A stretch of 64,000 nt of DNA from Dendrobium chrysotoxum (Eukaryota > Streptophyta > Magnoliopsida > Asparagales > Orchidaceae), in NCBI GenBank assembly GCA_019925795.1, contig CM034314.1, positions 82,146,780 through 82,210,779 on the forward strand. The letters are read 5' to 3'. The notes beneath the pieces are model-generated. The model had not been told where the DNA came from. It was given only the letters and a program-made list of their open reading frames with translations, and ran no database searches. Shown here piece after piece: positions 34,776-47,701 of this stretch. The position numbers were made by a program, and so were the translations under genes. Numbering within the stretch: position 1 is the stretch's first letter; the number at the start of each line of letters is the position of its first letter.

Positions 34776-34985
34776 AAAAAGGAAGTGTGCTCAATAAGCA
34801 CTACTGTGAATAAAGGAAAAGAAACAAGTAAAAGAGCTGAACTGATAACTGTCGACTTGGCCTATTAAGGCCTCCTCTCAACTGTCTTTGAACTCTGAAC
34901 TGGATGTCTGGTCATATCCCTTGTCTTGCGAGAGAGTGCGAGCTACCACTCCCCCCAGAACTAAGGGGTGTTCTGCTTACTACTA

Positions 34986-37900
34986 TCAATCATCACACTG
35001 ACCGGGGCTTGCATTCATTTTCACATCCTGAGCCTCTTTGCCTTGAGGCTGCACTAAATCACTATCTTTTAAGTGAATCTTCCCACTAGCCATAAGGCTC
35101 TCCACCCTATCCTTGAATACAAAACAATCTTCAAGGACATGCCCAGTATGCCGGTGAAAGGGGCAATATAACGGGTGCTCTATCAGTCCTTCTTCATTTT
35201 TCTTCTTATTAAATTGAAATATTATGATATTATTTTTAACAAGGGATTTAAATATCTTTTGCACACTTTCCCTCTTAAAGGGATATTCCTTGTCGAGCCT
35301 CTCCTGCAAGGACAACTGACCCTCTGAAGTCCTATGGGAGGATCTATCCTGTACTACTGACTGCCCAGGTGTGTACGACGACTGTGGTGGTACTGAACTG
35401 ACTAAGGGCTTCTTGCCCTTATCTGATGGTCTATAGGTACTGTGTACCTCCCCTTTCCTAGGCGGAGGTACCCCTGAAGACTCCTGTCGTTGAGGTCTAC
35501 ACTAGGGTTGACTCTCAACCTTAGGAGGGACTGCATCGGGTATGCTGTCCTGTAAACTAACCACCTTTGTCAACAACTTTTGAAAGGTTCTAATGTTAAA
35601 ACCCTTCAAATAAGGTGCTATAGGACCATCTATATTCTTCAACAAGATTTCTACTGCATGCTGCTCCTGTAACTGGGGCTCATACTGCAAACTAAGGTTC
35701 CTCCATCTGACTATATAATCTGGTAGAGTCTCACGGGGGCGCTGTCTGGCCATAACCAACTCTCCAACTGTAACTCGGTGCTCTGCACTGATAAATCTTT
35801 GAACAAAAAGCTGCTCTAACTCTGCAAATGTGCGAACTGAGTCGTTGGGGAGGTCGACGTACCAGGAAAATGCCACCCCAACTAAATTGCTGACGAACAA
35901 TCTCAACATCAAAGCATCGTTCCCTCCTATGTTGCAACATATAGCCCGGTACTGAGCTACATGCTGCCTTGGATTTCCAAATTCATCAAAAACTCTAAAC
36001 CTAGGAGGGAAAAAACCAGGGGGTAAGGCTCCTGCTCGTACTCAACTGGGTAAGGTCTCCCCCTGCTAACTACCTCTCCAGACTTCCTGGATGAAATGTC
36101 TTGCTCGACCTTCTGGGCAATCAAATCCTGAATCTGTCCTGCTGACAACTGAGCTGACTGACTCTGAACTGGGGTAGTGAAAGTAACTGCCGTAGGTGCC
36201 ACTGGAACTGCTCTCTGGACCCTGCCCACTCCCATAGGGTCTGGTGTTACTACAGGTGGTACTACTGGTTCATCCCTGGACGTAGTAGGAGTGCCTACGC
36301 CCGCAACTTGGGGCATGATCCCCAAGGCTGTCAACTGAGCGGTCATCACTGCCATGGCTCTAGCCATCTCTGCCATCTGAGTTTGAAGATTTAAAACTGT
36401 AGCTTTTGTATCAACTGACCTGGGAGATCCACCCACCTCGGGCTCTCCCTGCTCATCATCATCATCATCTGCCTCTCTCTGCTCATCCGAGAGACCTCGT
36501 CTAGTAATCACACACACTCGGTGCACTGGTATATCTTCATCTGACTCTTCGAGTATGTGCTCCTCGGAGAAGGTCTGACAAAGCGCTTCCATAAATGGAC
36601 CCATAGGGGAAGAAATCCTACGGGGGCTAGGAGCTGAAACTACCTCTCCCCGGGCTGGTGAACCATCGGGGGGACTATAACATCAACATCTGCCACTGTA
36701 TCGTAGACCATCAGAATTGCCTCTGATCCGGAAGGAACAACTGTCTATAACTGCCCAACTATCTGAACTGGCTGCACTGCCTCGACAGGAGAGTCTGCCT
36801 GTCGTCGTCTCCATACCCGTCCGCTACGACGGGACCCAGTGGGAGCAACTGACTGCTGAGTGGCTACCATAACTGAACTAAACTGAGGTCTAGTAAGCTC
36901 CAGCTGTGGTCTTCATCCATGACGATGTGGGGGTCGTCCAACAGTGGGAGCAACTGTCTGCGGTCTAACTGAAGGAACTGAACTAACTGGCTGCCGTGGC
37001 GGCTGTCCTCTCCGCCACTGGTACCTCTGCCTCAGCAAGTGAACGGACGCCTGAGCAATCTGACGGAGTAACCTCTCTCGACTGACAGGGCCTCGACCCC
37101 ACGCTAAGCGGATAATGCTTCGAATCCTCTGAGAGAGGGTTCGAGCAGCATCATCCCTAGGGACCCTAGTGCGTGGTAAAGTAGTAGTGACAGGAGGGGC
37201 CGCCGCAATGCGAGCGACGTCCTCCTCATCACCACTATGCGTCAGCGGAGAGAAGTGTCCTCCCTGAACTGTTGCTATCTCAGGAGCGTCTACAACCTCT
37301 GGAATGGGTACAACTGAAACTGGTCGTGGTGCCTGCTGCTCGGGGACCACTCCCCTCTGAACTGGCTCCCGGTGAGCCAATGAATCTGCCATCCGTTGTC
37401 TATCTGCCTCGGATGCAGCCAACTGAAGTCTACGATTTCTATTCCTCCTGGCCCTTCTCCCAAGGCCAGAGGCGGAAGACGAAGCAACATCTGAACCCAC
37501 TACCTGAGTGACAGGGGGAGCAGGAGCTACAAGAAGCGTCGGGGTCTGCTCGATGGTCTCTGGGTGAGACAAACGAGCAAAAACAGAAACCCGACGAGAG
37601 GAGGGCGAAGGAGCCTCGGTCTGGGCACCCCTCTTCCTGGAGGAAGAAGGAGGGGGAACCCGAACACGAGCTGCCTCTGCCGGAACAACAACAGGGGTAA
37701 CTACTGCCTGCTGGCACTGAGAGGCTGGGGCAGTCTGAACAATAGGTAGAACAGGAGTAGGACGAGCATGTGCCTGGGCTGTCCGCCGAGCAACTAGATG
37801 TCCAAAAGGTCGCATGGCTGCGCGAGCTCTCCTCTGGGGAGGAGAGTAGGCAGCAGCCTCAGCAGGGGTCGGCCCACCAAGAGTGGCAAAGGCCGAGTCG

Positions 37901-38052
37901 GTGAAGGAACCAAAAGTGATTCCTTCAGCAGGAGGACTGGCCAGCAGGGACTCAGGGAGTGTCACTTGGGAGTTAGTACCAAAGCGGAAGGTAACAGAAG
38001 GCACGAAGGAAGCCATGGCACTGTCAGCCAAGAATAACAAAATAGATTTCAA
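34986..38052 (-). pseudogene. gag: Element A gag (Tat-like) with long low-complexity N-terminal part, broken
   Basis: Reading starts near 38052. The first about 380 codons (to a TGA at 36913) are rich in Pro, Arg, Ala and Ser with no known fold. The next stretch includes an acidic run, a likely coiled coil (LQTQMAEMARAMAVMTAQL, near 36395-36340) and MGPFMEAL. The gag core follows (LVGVAFSWYVDLPNDSV, LEQLFVQRFIS, near 35880-35800). At about 35180-35135 lies the zinc-knuckle-like CPFHRHTGHVLEDC, spacing C-x2-H-x4-H-x4-C, the same spacing as in B. Frame changes near 36665 and 36033 both fall in C-runs, and stops occur at 36913, about 36740 and 35502. Gag forms the particle and packages RNA; no enzyme domains follow it. 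Whether the N-terminal part is a separate ORF is unclear. Confidence 0.8.
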
Positions 38053-38285
38053 ATGATTAGTAAAAATAATGAGAAGAGGAATGATAGATAGGGAAGGAAA
38101 TGACCTAGAAGGTCAGAAGGAAAGAAATTTGGCTAGGGGGAAACCCTAACTAAGAAGGAGGAACGATCCTAACTAAGGAAGGACCCTAACTAAGAGTAGA
38201 ACGGACCTAATCTAAGGAGTACCAATCCTGGGAGTACACACAAGAAAGGATAAAATAGAATCCAAAGATGGAGAGAGAAACATGT

Positions 38286-38306
38286 CCCACCGTGGTCGCC
38301 AGAAAC
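38286..38306 (-). promoter_or_regulatory. Primer-binding-site-like sequence of element A
   Basis: On the - strand, just inside the upstream LTR, reads GGTTTCTGGCGACCACGGTG. TTTCTGGCGAC next to the LTR end is typical of Tat/Ogre-type elements. I recall a tRNA-Arg primer for that group but have not verified the tRNA match here. Confidence 0.6.
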
Positions 38307-38307
38307 C

Positions 38308-41300
38308 TGTGGACCTCCGAGAGGAACAACAGAAACCATCGCCCCGCGAAAGGAGAGACAGTATCTGTTGCCAATGGAAGGGCAGATTCGATCACACATA
38401 TGATTAACCATTGAGGATAGTGGCTCTCACCAGCACACCCTGATGGATAACAATATGTGCGATCTAGTCACAACGGGTTTCCCCCACCTGATACATTAGC
38501 TCGAATGGGGTTTATTTGAGAGTGGGATTCGGTTTCCCACGGGCGCAAGCCCTCGTGGTTAATTACATCTCAAGCCGGAGCCTGAGAATACTCTCGATTA
38601 AGGATTCTATATTATACTTTCTGAATTGGGATTGGCACATAGGGCGAAGACTAGGAAGTCCTACTCGAAGGAAAAGAGAGGTTCAACTAGGCTTAGTCAA
38701 CATGCACGGCTCAGATCAGCATCCGGAGGGACTAAGGTAGTGAGAAGAAACTGGAGAAAATAAGTAAATCATGCACTCGAAGCATGCAGGAGAGAAGGAT
38801 GGAGGTGGCGTCATCCGTGTGACGCGGATATGTAGGGTTTATGGTCCCTAGAAGACAGAAGACCTACCTACCCATGAGGCATACTACGAAGCAATAGTAG
38901 CATTGAATCCTAAATCTAATGGGTTTAGTATTCTACGCAACACTAAAACCCGTGTCCTAACTAATGCATTCTGGGCTTAGATTCTGCCTGAAAAGGAAAG
39001 CCATCTAACCACCTAAGCATATAAAATCCATGTTGTCCAAGTCTTTATGGAAGATGGGTAGGTAGTTTGGTTATTTGAAGTAGGGCCGACGTCTAGAGAG
39101 TCTCCTAAATGGCCCTGGACTTATGTAGGGTGTATGCTCCTAAGACTGATGCAATTAGAATTTTTATTTAATTAGTTTCTAATGCAATGCATGCTGGTTA
39201 ATGATCTCAAATCGAATATGCATAGAATTTTAAAAAAGGCTTATAAAATAGTTTTTAGAAAAGACTAGGCTTCCCCAGATCCAGCACCTCATCCTCATAG
39301 GTCAGATTATCTGGACTCTACCCGCAGGCGGGGAAGTGTCTTATAGCAAGGAGGGAGAGAATGCATCACTATGCATGCAACCCCGGATGGTTCCGACTAT
39401 TCCCTAGTTCATTAGATTTCTATATTATTTAATTCTTAAAATTTTAGAATTTTATTACGAGTAGAAAAGATTTGTTCATAAGGAGCCTAACGAAATCAGG
39501 CCAAGCACATGTAAGAAAAAAATCTAAGAAAAGCAGGCAATTTCTACTGCGCACACAAAATAAACACATCAATATAAATCCACAGAGCAGAGTAAGAAAG
39601 AGTCCACAGTCCACGGCAAGTGCCGTATAAGCACAACCCAGGGTCTGCAGAAAAGTAATGGTGGCCAGGCCCCACCGACAACATCCTGGATTCTAATCCT
39701 ACTGAATGACGCAAGTCGTAAATGCAAGGCATTTCATCTTCAAATCTTCATCTTTGAATGGATCATCTTCCTTCAAATCTTCCTCCTTCGGATCATCCTC
39801 CTTTGGATCATTCTCCAGAAGGGTACCCAAATGAGAAAGAAACCACCCGAGAGAGGGTCTTTCTTTCTCCCTTTGGGTACCTAACATTCGAAATGCCATG
39901 CCTTTAAAGACTTTCACAACTCAATATGAATTACATCAAATTACATTATGAAAAAGAAAATCTAGACCCGAACTGAACCTGCAAGGTTATCCTAATAAAA
40001 CATCCCAAGCAGTTTATATGTCACATCTCAAGCAGTTATATCTATGCAGAAAAGTAAACACACTTGGCCACGCTCTTATTTATTTGGGGGCTAAGCATTT
40101 TGGAGCACCTATAGCAAGCATTTATAATTCATGATTTATCATATTAGCCCCCGTTCATTTTAGTGCTGCGTGAGCATGGCCACCTGCATAAGACTGAGTC
40201 AGTATAAAACGTCCCTAGCCTAGGAGTAGATCTAACACACAAACAATCAATATCATAAACAAAATATAGTGCGGTAATAAAATAAACACTCACATCGAAT
40301 CAACACAAACAGCACATGTGCCACATGCAAGAGCGATCATAACACAGAAAACAACTGAGGAAGAGAACACCGGCCTAACCTAGATCTAGAAGTGGTGCCC
40401 TAACAATCAATTCTATGTGTGTGTAGAAAGTTTGTGTGGCATTGGATATGTCATATATTGGGTAGATGGTTTGGGTTGTTTTGTGTTAATATTTGTCGAA
40501 GGTTTGAAAAGGAGGATTTGGTTAAAGTTCAAATATTAGTAAATTAGGGTCCATTTTTTAGTTAGTTTAGTTTGTGAATCTATTTTAATAGTTATGGTAG
40601 TGATCTTTAAAGTTTAAGTTATATTAGCGAGTTTTAGAAGGTCCGGGGTCTACCTATCCGCTAGGTTAAGAGGGGTCCAAAAGGTCATTATTAGAAACAG
40701 ATTGGGTCTAGGGGAGTTAGTGTTTTTATTAAATATTAGGCCTTACTATGAGTAATTAGACTGTTAGTTTGTTAAATTTAGAGTTTTCTAGGCAAAGTTA
40801 TGATTTTAGGAGTTTTGGGCCCTAGTTATTGAACTACGGTTGACCGGAGAGTTGACTTTTTTTTAAATTAGATTGATTTTTGGAAAGTTAATATTTTTAT
40901 TGAATAGTAGACTTTAATTAGAGCTGAGCGCTTTTTAATTTACTTGATTTGGATTTTTCTATAATTAGTTACGAATTTTTTAAAGTTTGGGTATTATGAG
41001 TCTTTTAGGTTTGAGTTAGGTTTGCTTTCCAATTTTGGTAACTCCTAGGATTTGAGTTTGTTTTGATGAATTTTATTTAGTTAATATTTAATTAAAGGAT
41101 GATAAATAAATTAGTTAAATTTAATTTGAGTTTATGTTTAAATTTTATCTCCTAGTGATTTCGTACGTTGGTTATGGCTTGATTGAGAATTAAATATTTT
41201 TAATGCATTTCTGATTTGAGTTGTTAGTGATTTATTGATTAATGATTAAGAAATTATAGCACACTAGTAATAGGAAGACGTGTCACTAAATTTTCTATGT

Positions 41301-44300
41301 TTTATATTTCTATCCTAAGGGAGCATGCATCCTAAGTCTAAATTTTCTACGACTCGGTCCTTAATTTTTGTCCTTAGATGTCATTGGTGTTATAGAGGAT
41401 GAAATGATTTGTTTCTAACCCTTTAGACACTCGCACATGTATAACTGGGTTCAAGGATCTATAATAAAATAAGGCATGAAAATAATCTAATAATTGAAGT
41501 TTCTATAAGGTCCTACAGGGTAGGGGAGCATACGCACAGATTGGCTCCCTAGAGGCTATCTAAGTTTTAAGAAAACTCACAACACCGGGGGCTATGACCC
41601 GGTGGTATTGCCCGTAGCACCCTCACCAGAATGAATGGGGGCGACTGATGCTCGAATCCGATTGTCCAAGCTCCTTCGTCTAGTGCTCTTAAAAAAGCTC
41701 CTTATTTGCTTTCCCATAGGTACCTCGCAAAAGCACAAAGAAAAGAATAAAGATGGGATGAGAGCAGAATCATGTTCAATATGCAGATAATCAAAATAAA
41801 ATGCTATTAAATAAAGGCATACCTTTTCTTTCGTCTGGATGTTAGCTTAGCTGTTTGCTCTCTAGGATTGTCCCAAATTTTAAGAACTCCCCACATTGTT
41901 ATAAAAAAATCGGTCTTTATTTATTATTTTTATGGAATGTTAGCATCTCATTGATAGGCATGCCCTGTCAAAGTCCCAAACATGCCTTTGCCCCACCCTT
42001 ATTCCCATTCAGCATTTAAGCCAAATGCAAATAAGAGGAAGAAAAATTGGGATGATATTTACTGTCCCCACGTTTTAAGAAAGCACTCGAAAGACTTGAC
42101 ACAATCACCCAAATCAATTTACATATAAAACTCAGAGTAGAAAAGAAGAAAATCAATACCGAAATCAAAGCCCAAACAAGTCTTTCAACTTACATCCTTA
42201 TTGAAACTCATCTCTGAAACCAAAATTCAAATAAAATTTTCAACTCACATTTCTTTTAGAACTTGTCTTTGAGACCAAAAACAAATAAGAGAAGGAAAAT
42301 TCATCCATAAAAAAAAAAAAAGAACTGAAAGAGTCATCTAACATCAAGCTTCACAAACATAAAATTACTCATAAAGCCCTCAATCTCCAAAACAATCGAA
42401 AGAACCTTTCAATCAAAGCAACACGCAAAACCCTCAAATAAAGCAATCCATAAAACTTCACAAATACAAAATCCACAATAGCTTCTTCCGATGCAAAACA
42501 AATAATATGTTTCTTTAACGTGGGGTGGAATCCATGAAAATTCTCCAACACTTTCTAAAAGAAAACCACTTCATGAAAGCCTCATAAGTTCTTACCATTG
42601 AGAAAGAAAACATTCACATATAATTGTCAACATGCTTTTCAAAACAAACATAAACACAAGATAAGATCATTATCTCCAAGACCCACTTTCATTCAAAGGA
42701 AACTACCCAATATAAAGCACGTGTCGTTGCATTGGTTTGAATCAAACTCACAAACTTCCTTTCATGTCAAATGCATTCAATCAATTTTGCCAAGAGCTTA
42801 AAACCGACCTTGCGTTATTGAAAAGAAGAAAGACGACAAGAAAATAACATATTCTCTTAGGCTTGAGATCCCACGTTGCCATCTTATTCTTTCCAAGATT
42901 AAAAGAACTGTTCCGATCAACACAAGGCATGAATTAGATTTGAATGAAAACTCATATTTAAAGCATTACACAAAGACTCCCCAAGCCTTTCTCAAATGCT
43001 AAACTTCCTCCAACATTTATAAAGTATTCCAAACCACTATCTACTCGTCTTCGTAAATACAAAGAAGTAATTCAACATAAACACTTTTCTTCAAAAATAT
43101 TCATAATCACAAGTCGCTAAAGAAATCTAGGAAGGATGACTTTGAAAGTTTTGAATGTAGATACATGCCAAATCACCTTGAACAAACCTTCATCACAAAA
43201 GTCTTATGCCAATTCATGACAAAATTTTGCAGAAAGAGCTCAATTTCCCTTCGAAACAGGCCCAAAATACCTCAATAACAATTTCTATGTAAAATTCCAA
43301 AATAATCACAATTTGAACCCAAAAGACACATGAAGAGACCACATATATCCATGTTTTCTCATATGAATCTGAGAGGAGAAAGAAAACTCGATAAAACTTG
43401 CTCTTCTAAAAAAAAAGTCAATGAAAATATTATAATTTTACAACTCAAAATAGCGCAAATCACTTTCTTTCAAATAACATAGTCGTCAAGTGACTAATAA
43501 AGAATATAAGAAACTTTGAAGTGATTCATAGATCTTCCAACCAGAATTTTTTTTTAAAAAAAAAGGTGACCGAACCTTCTCCAAAAATCCCTCAAGAAAG
43601 ATGTCTCTTTTTTTTTTTAAAAATAAAGTTACAAAATCCCTTCAGACAAAAGAACAACTGTGAAGTTCATCAATAATATCCAAAACATCGTCGTGTTAAA
43701 TCTATGCAAACTCTTATATGAAGTGTAAATTGAATGAGTGCTTTCCAATACATGTTTCACGTGAACCCAATCAAGTAACAGAATTTTAAGAGTTAAAAGT
43801 CTATATAAGCATCTCATCATCACATGTGATCTTATAAAGCCAACTCAATCTCCAACCCACTCATTCGCCTCAATGCAATTTTTTTTTTTTAACATAAGTG
43901 CAAATATTAGGAAGAAGAGTTTGATACAAGCTCAATTCACTTTAAAAGAACTCAAAAATTTTCTAAAGCAAAGCTAAAGAAAATTCTTTCTTAAGTTCAT
44001 GCTCAATAGGGTCTTGATGTTTAGAGTTTTCACTTATGTCTCCATTAACAAAATTATTGAATCCAGATTCAAGAGATGAACCTTCATTTGATGAAGCAGT
44101 CAAGCAAATAGGAATATCACTAGCTTCCAGGGAAGGAGTTTGCACTAAAGAAAAAAAAAATTTATTTTTGTGTGGTACCACAATCTACTGTTAGTGAAGA
44201 ATTTGTCTCAGGAGGAGGTGAAGGGGACCTAAAAAAAAAACATGAAACATCGTTTCTTGATTGGTATGGCTGAAATGGTATCTAGAGAAAGCCTAGCATT

Positions 44301-46329
44301 AAATTTGACTCCAAGCTTCTCTTGATCAGAACTTGACATTTTCAAGAAATCAGGAACAATAATCTATCATGCCAAGTGAACTTCGAATCTCATTAACGGT
44401 CTTATTCTTTGACCACGTTACTCCATGCTAGTGGGCATAAAAGTAGCTTTGATAGTATCCATGGAACCCAATTAGAAGTAAAACAGAAACCCAATTCCCT
44501 TTCAGATCACGTCAGCCCGATTCAGATCATTAGCAAAGAATGAAATAACAAGCCTTCTTTCCACTGCAATCCAAACAACTAATCTCTGGGTAGAAAATAA
44601 AAGTTGACACAATATCATGAATAATTTCCCATTAAAACATTCTCTCTCTAAAAATACCCCAATTAACCATGTAAAACAAAAAGCAATAACTCTCTCAAAA
44701 GCAACCCTTTATAGCTAGGCATGCCTCCAACTCATTGTATCTCGGCAAATGACCAAGTTTTGTTCTCAGATTTTTGTTGACAAGTCTCCAAGCAAGCTTA
44801 CTACAAAAGTTCTCAATGCAAGCAAAACAATCATGGATTTCCTTTGAGGCATTATCACAAACATCATATGTGCATGCTTTACGATCACATTAAACAATCT
44901 ATCATAAAACATTTGATTTTGCACACCTACTTGATCTAAATCACATGAGTAATCCACACACAACTTTCGATGCAAATCAAGCTCATAAACAATGAGAGAT
45001 AGGTAGGGTTGATTTACTATTCTCTTAACCAGTAAGTGTAACGAAAACTATGAAATGAAATTAACTATACTTCCTGCCAAGGATAACGTTTGACATCAAA
45101 TACAATGTTCTGAACTGTTTTAGTCAAGAATACCATTATACTACGCTCAGGTTCTCTAATAACCATCAAAAGAAGCTAGGCAAGACATTTCTTCTTGCCA
45201 CAGACCAAAGAAACAAACATACAAAGCTTCAAAACGCATGACCATTATCAATATTAGTAAGAGATGCAACTATACATCAATGGCTTTCACCAAATATCTT
45301 AAGAAAAGCAATATGGAAACTCTGTAAGAGATCTGTAATGAGAAATAAGATCAAGGAGATAAGAAGAAAGAGATGGGAAATAGAGAAAGGGGGAGAGAAA
45401 TCAGGGAGAAAAAAGGAAAGGGGAAGAGGAAGGTAGGAGAAGCAAGAAGAAGAAGAAATAGAAGAAGAAGAAGAAGAAGAAGAAATAGAAGAAGAAGAAG
45501 AAGAAAAGGAAGAAAGGGGAGGCCTATACCTGCAAGCCAAAGAGGCGTCGGGTCCGTCTGAGTGGCTTCGAGTGAGAGACGAAGGGGAAGAGGGGATGTC
45601 CCTCTTGCTTCGCTTCGACTGGGGGTCTCGCGAACAAGAGAGGAATCGAGAGAGGGGGGGGGGGTTCGCGAACCAGAGAGAGAACGGGAGGAGCCCTTTG
45701 GTCCCTCTTGCTTGTGCGAACTAACGGCCCCGATCGAGAGAGAGAGCCCTCGCCAATGCTCAGGAGCTGGAGTAAATTCTTGCCGAAATGAGAGAAAATT
45801 TCGCCCATCCAATCCCGCGATGCCTGCCTTTTTTTTAAAATCCCTGCTCTAATCGTATAAATCAGATGGAGAAAGAAGGCAGTAACGATCAAGGCTTTAA
45901 ATCTCAGTCGTTGGGTTGATTTCCTGATTTGGCAACAAATTCAAGTTCATGAGAAGATCGATTAAATTTTAATTGAGATCAAATTAAGCAAATTGAATTA
46001 AAATTAGGTTCAAATCAGATCTAATTAGGGTTAATTTGGGGGTTTTGGGTCTTGTCCAAGCGACCGAATTTAATTAATGAAATTGAATCAGAACTAATGT
46101 GAATTTATTCAAATCGAGCTCGACAAGGTTTGAGCTTATCGATCAAGGCTAATTAAACCTTGTCGGGTCAAATTTTGACTCGATTTGAGTTGCGCTGAGC
46201 TCAAATTAGACTCGGCTAGGTCCAATTAAGTTGATCGAAGATGCTCGAGGGAAAAGCGAGGTCAACAAACGGACCCCCAACATGTACGGCAAACGACCAG
46301 TGAACCATACGTGTTGGCGTTGACCTCCC
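38308..46329 (-). repeat. Element A upstream (5') LTR, about 8.02 kb
   Basis: Collinear with 22035-30065, including every composition patch and short frame. It starts TGTGGACC at 38308. Its outer end joins element B LTR sequence at 46326-46330, where TCCCT can be assigned to either side and the final ACA of the other copy is absent. Confidence 0.7.
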
Positions 46330-46878
46330 TCCTAGACTTCTCTCTTCTTCTTCTCTTCCTTCTCTTCTTCTCTTCTTGGCTTAGGTCCCCTCTTAAGAGA
46401 AATGAGGGGCTATTTATAGTTTTTCTGGAGTGGCATAGCCCGTAAATATGTGAGGGATCAGGGGCAAATAGGGAGTGATCCGGATGAACGGCCGATATTG
46501 AATCCCTTGATCGTGAACCATTTATCAAGCATTTAAAGGACTTAATGATATTAGAATTCTACGATCTTGGACTCGTTGGATTCGTCTCGTCGAGACGCTC
46601 GATTTGACTATAAGCTCGTCAAAATCGGAGGCCGTTTGGTAACTCAAATTGCTGTTTGATGCTTCCAACAGTGCTTCGGGTACTTGGTTTGGACTCATTT
46701 GGGCTTGGATTGAGTCGAATTTGGTGTCGTTGGGTTCATATTTCCGAGACGCTCAGTTCGACTATAAGCTTGCTGAAATCGGAGTTTAAATGGTCCCCGA
46801 AATAATTTTTGAAGTTTCCAACTTAAGTTTTTCCTCGAGATTCGTGCCCGATCAAGATGATTTTTTGGCGATATATTA
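46330..46878 (-). repeat. Element B 3' LTR, U3 side only
   Basis: Matches 56050-56598 of the 5' LTR. The terminal TG has become TA (+ strand reads ATATTA at 46878). The missing part corresponds to 55573-56049. Confidence 0.9.
46410..46419 (-). promoter_or_regulatory. LTR TATA box (element B, 3' LTR)
   Basis: CTATAAATAG on the - strand, as in the 5' LTR copy at 56130-56139. Confidence 0.65.
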
Positions 46879-46895
46879 GTTGCCCCCCTATTTTC
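46879..46895 (-). promoter_or_regulatory. Polypurine tract of element B
   Basis: On the - strand AAAATAGGGGGGCAAC directly precedes the 3' LTR, closely matching the tract of element C. Confidence 0.85.
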
Positions 46896-47433
46896 GGACA
46901 TCGAAGCTCCACGAGTCTGAAAATACTTGTTCCGGTATTTTACATTGGCCAAATAGCAAAAAATTACGTTCCAAAAATTAAATGTTTGCTCGAACCTAAT
47001 CATAGAGGCCCCGTTGAGCTCCGAAAGTGCCAAAATTGAGTCCGGAACGTCGAAAAATGTGTCCGGAGACCCCAAAAAAGTCCGATTTGGACCATCCGGG
47101 CCGAAAATCGGGCCCGGATACGCATAGGCGACCGAACCGGCCAGCCGCCTGCTGCCGCCGCCTGCGGCGGCGCCCACGCCTTGCGCCAAACGGCGCGTCT
47201 GCGCGCGGAACCGCACGGTTAACCGCGTGGTTAATTTAAAAAAATATTATTTTTTTTAAAAAAGTGGGGCCCACTTGGAATTTGCAAACCCAAAAATTCC
47301 GAAAAAATTCCAAAAAATTCTGAAAAAATTCTGAAAAATTCAGAAAAATTCGAACTTTCTTCTAGAAGCCCTCTCCCTCCAATTTTCAAATATTTTCCCC
47401 CCTGTTTCTTCATTAACTCCCTCTATTTTCATC
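46896..47433. other. Element B interior between PPT and antisense ORF promoter
   Basis: No gene. Contains a GC-rich patch with GCCGCCTGCGGCGGC (47150-47175), an AACCGCACGGTTAACCGCGTGGTTAA inverted-repeat block near 47210-47235, and a run of AAAAATTC repeats at 47290-47350. Confidence 0.5.
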
Positions 47434-47442
47434 CTATAAATA
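47434..47442 (+). promoter_or_regulatory. TATA box upstream of the antisense ORF
   Basis: CTATAAATA followed by a C-rich start region, about 265 bases before the first ATG at 47702. It suggests that the antisense gene has its own promoter, independent of the LTR. Confidence 0.55.
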
Positions 47443-47701
47443 CACCCCTTGGGGTAGGGGACAAAATGCTCCTTTCTTCCTCCTCTCCTGGCCTTCTAGC
47501 TTTTGGCATTCTGAGGCTTTCCGCCATTTTTAAGTAGGTGACTTTCCCTACTTGATTCGGCGCCCCTCCTTTTGCGCAGAAGTTGGCGGCTTTCCCCCTT
47601 TTTCTCCTCCCTTTTTCTTCCTACTTTGGAGGCTTTCCGCAGTCTTTTGTAGGTGATTTTTCCTACTTAGATTTATGCCCCTCGTTGGTAAAGGAAGCAA
47701 A

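Larger units (their letters stand above)
22035..46329 (-). mobile_element. Element A: gag-only LTR retrotransposon (TR-GAG type) with LTRs of about 8 kb
   Basis: Two direct repeats, 22035-30065 and 38308-46329, are collinear (offset about 16.27 kb, differing by a few bases in length). By eye they differ at about 1-3% of positions, mostly substitutions and homopolymer changes. They flank 8.2 kb holding a decayed Tat-like gag on the - strand. A primer-binding-site-like sequence lies directly inside the upstream repeat, and large tandem arrays lie between gag and the downstream repeat. No protease, RT, RNaseH or integrase is visible, so movement would need enzymes in trans. Each repeat starts TGTGG (+); the left copy ends CTACA, giving TGT...ACA termini, while the right copy lacks the last bases. 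Total about 24.3 kb. Alternative: an 8-kb segmental duplication, which would not explain the primer site and gag orientation. Confidence 0.75.

Noticed and set aside
22035..46329. Plain segmental duplication as explanation of the 8-kb repeats
   Set aside because: Not excluded, but the primer-site-like sequence, the gag orientation and the TGT...ACA ends fit LTRs better.
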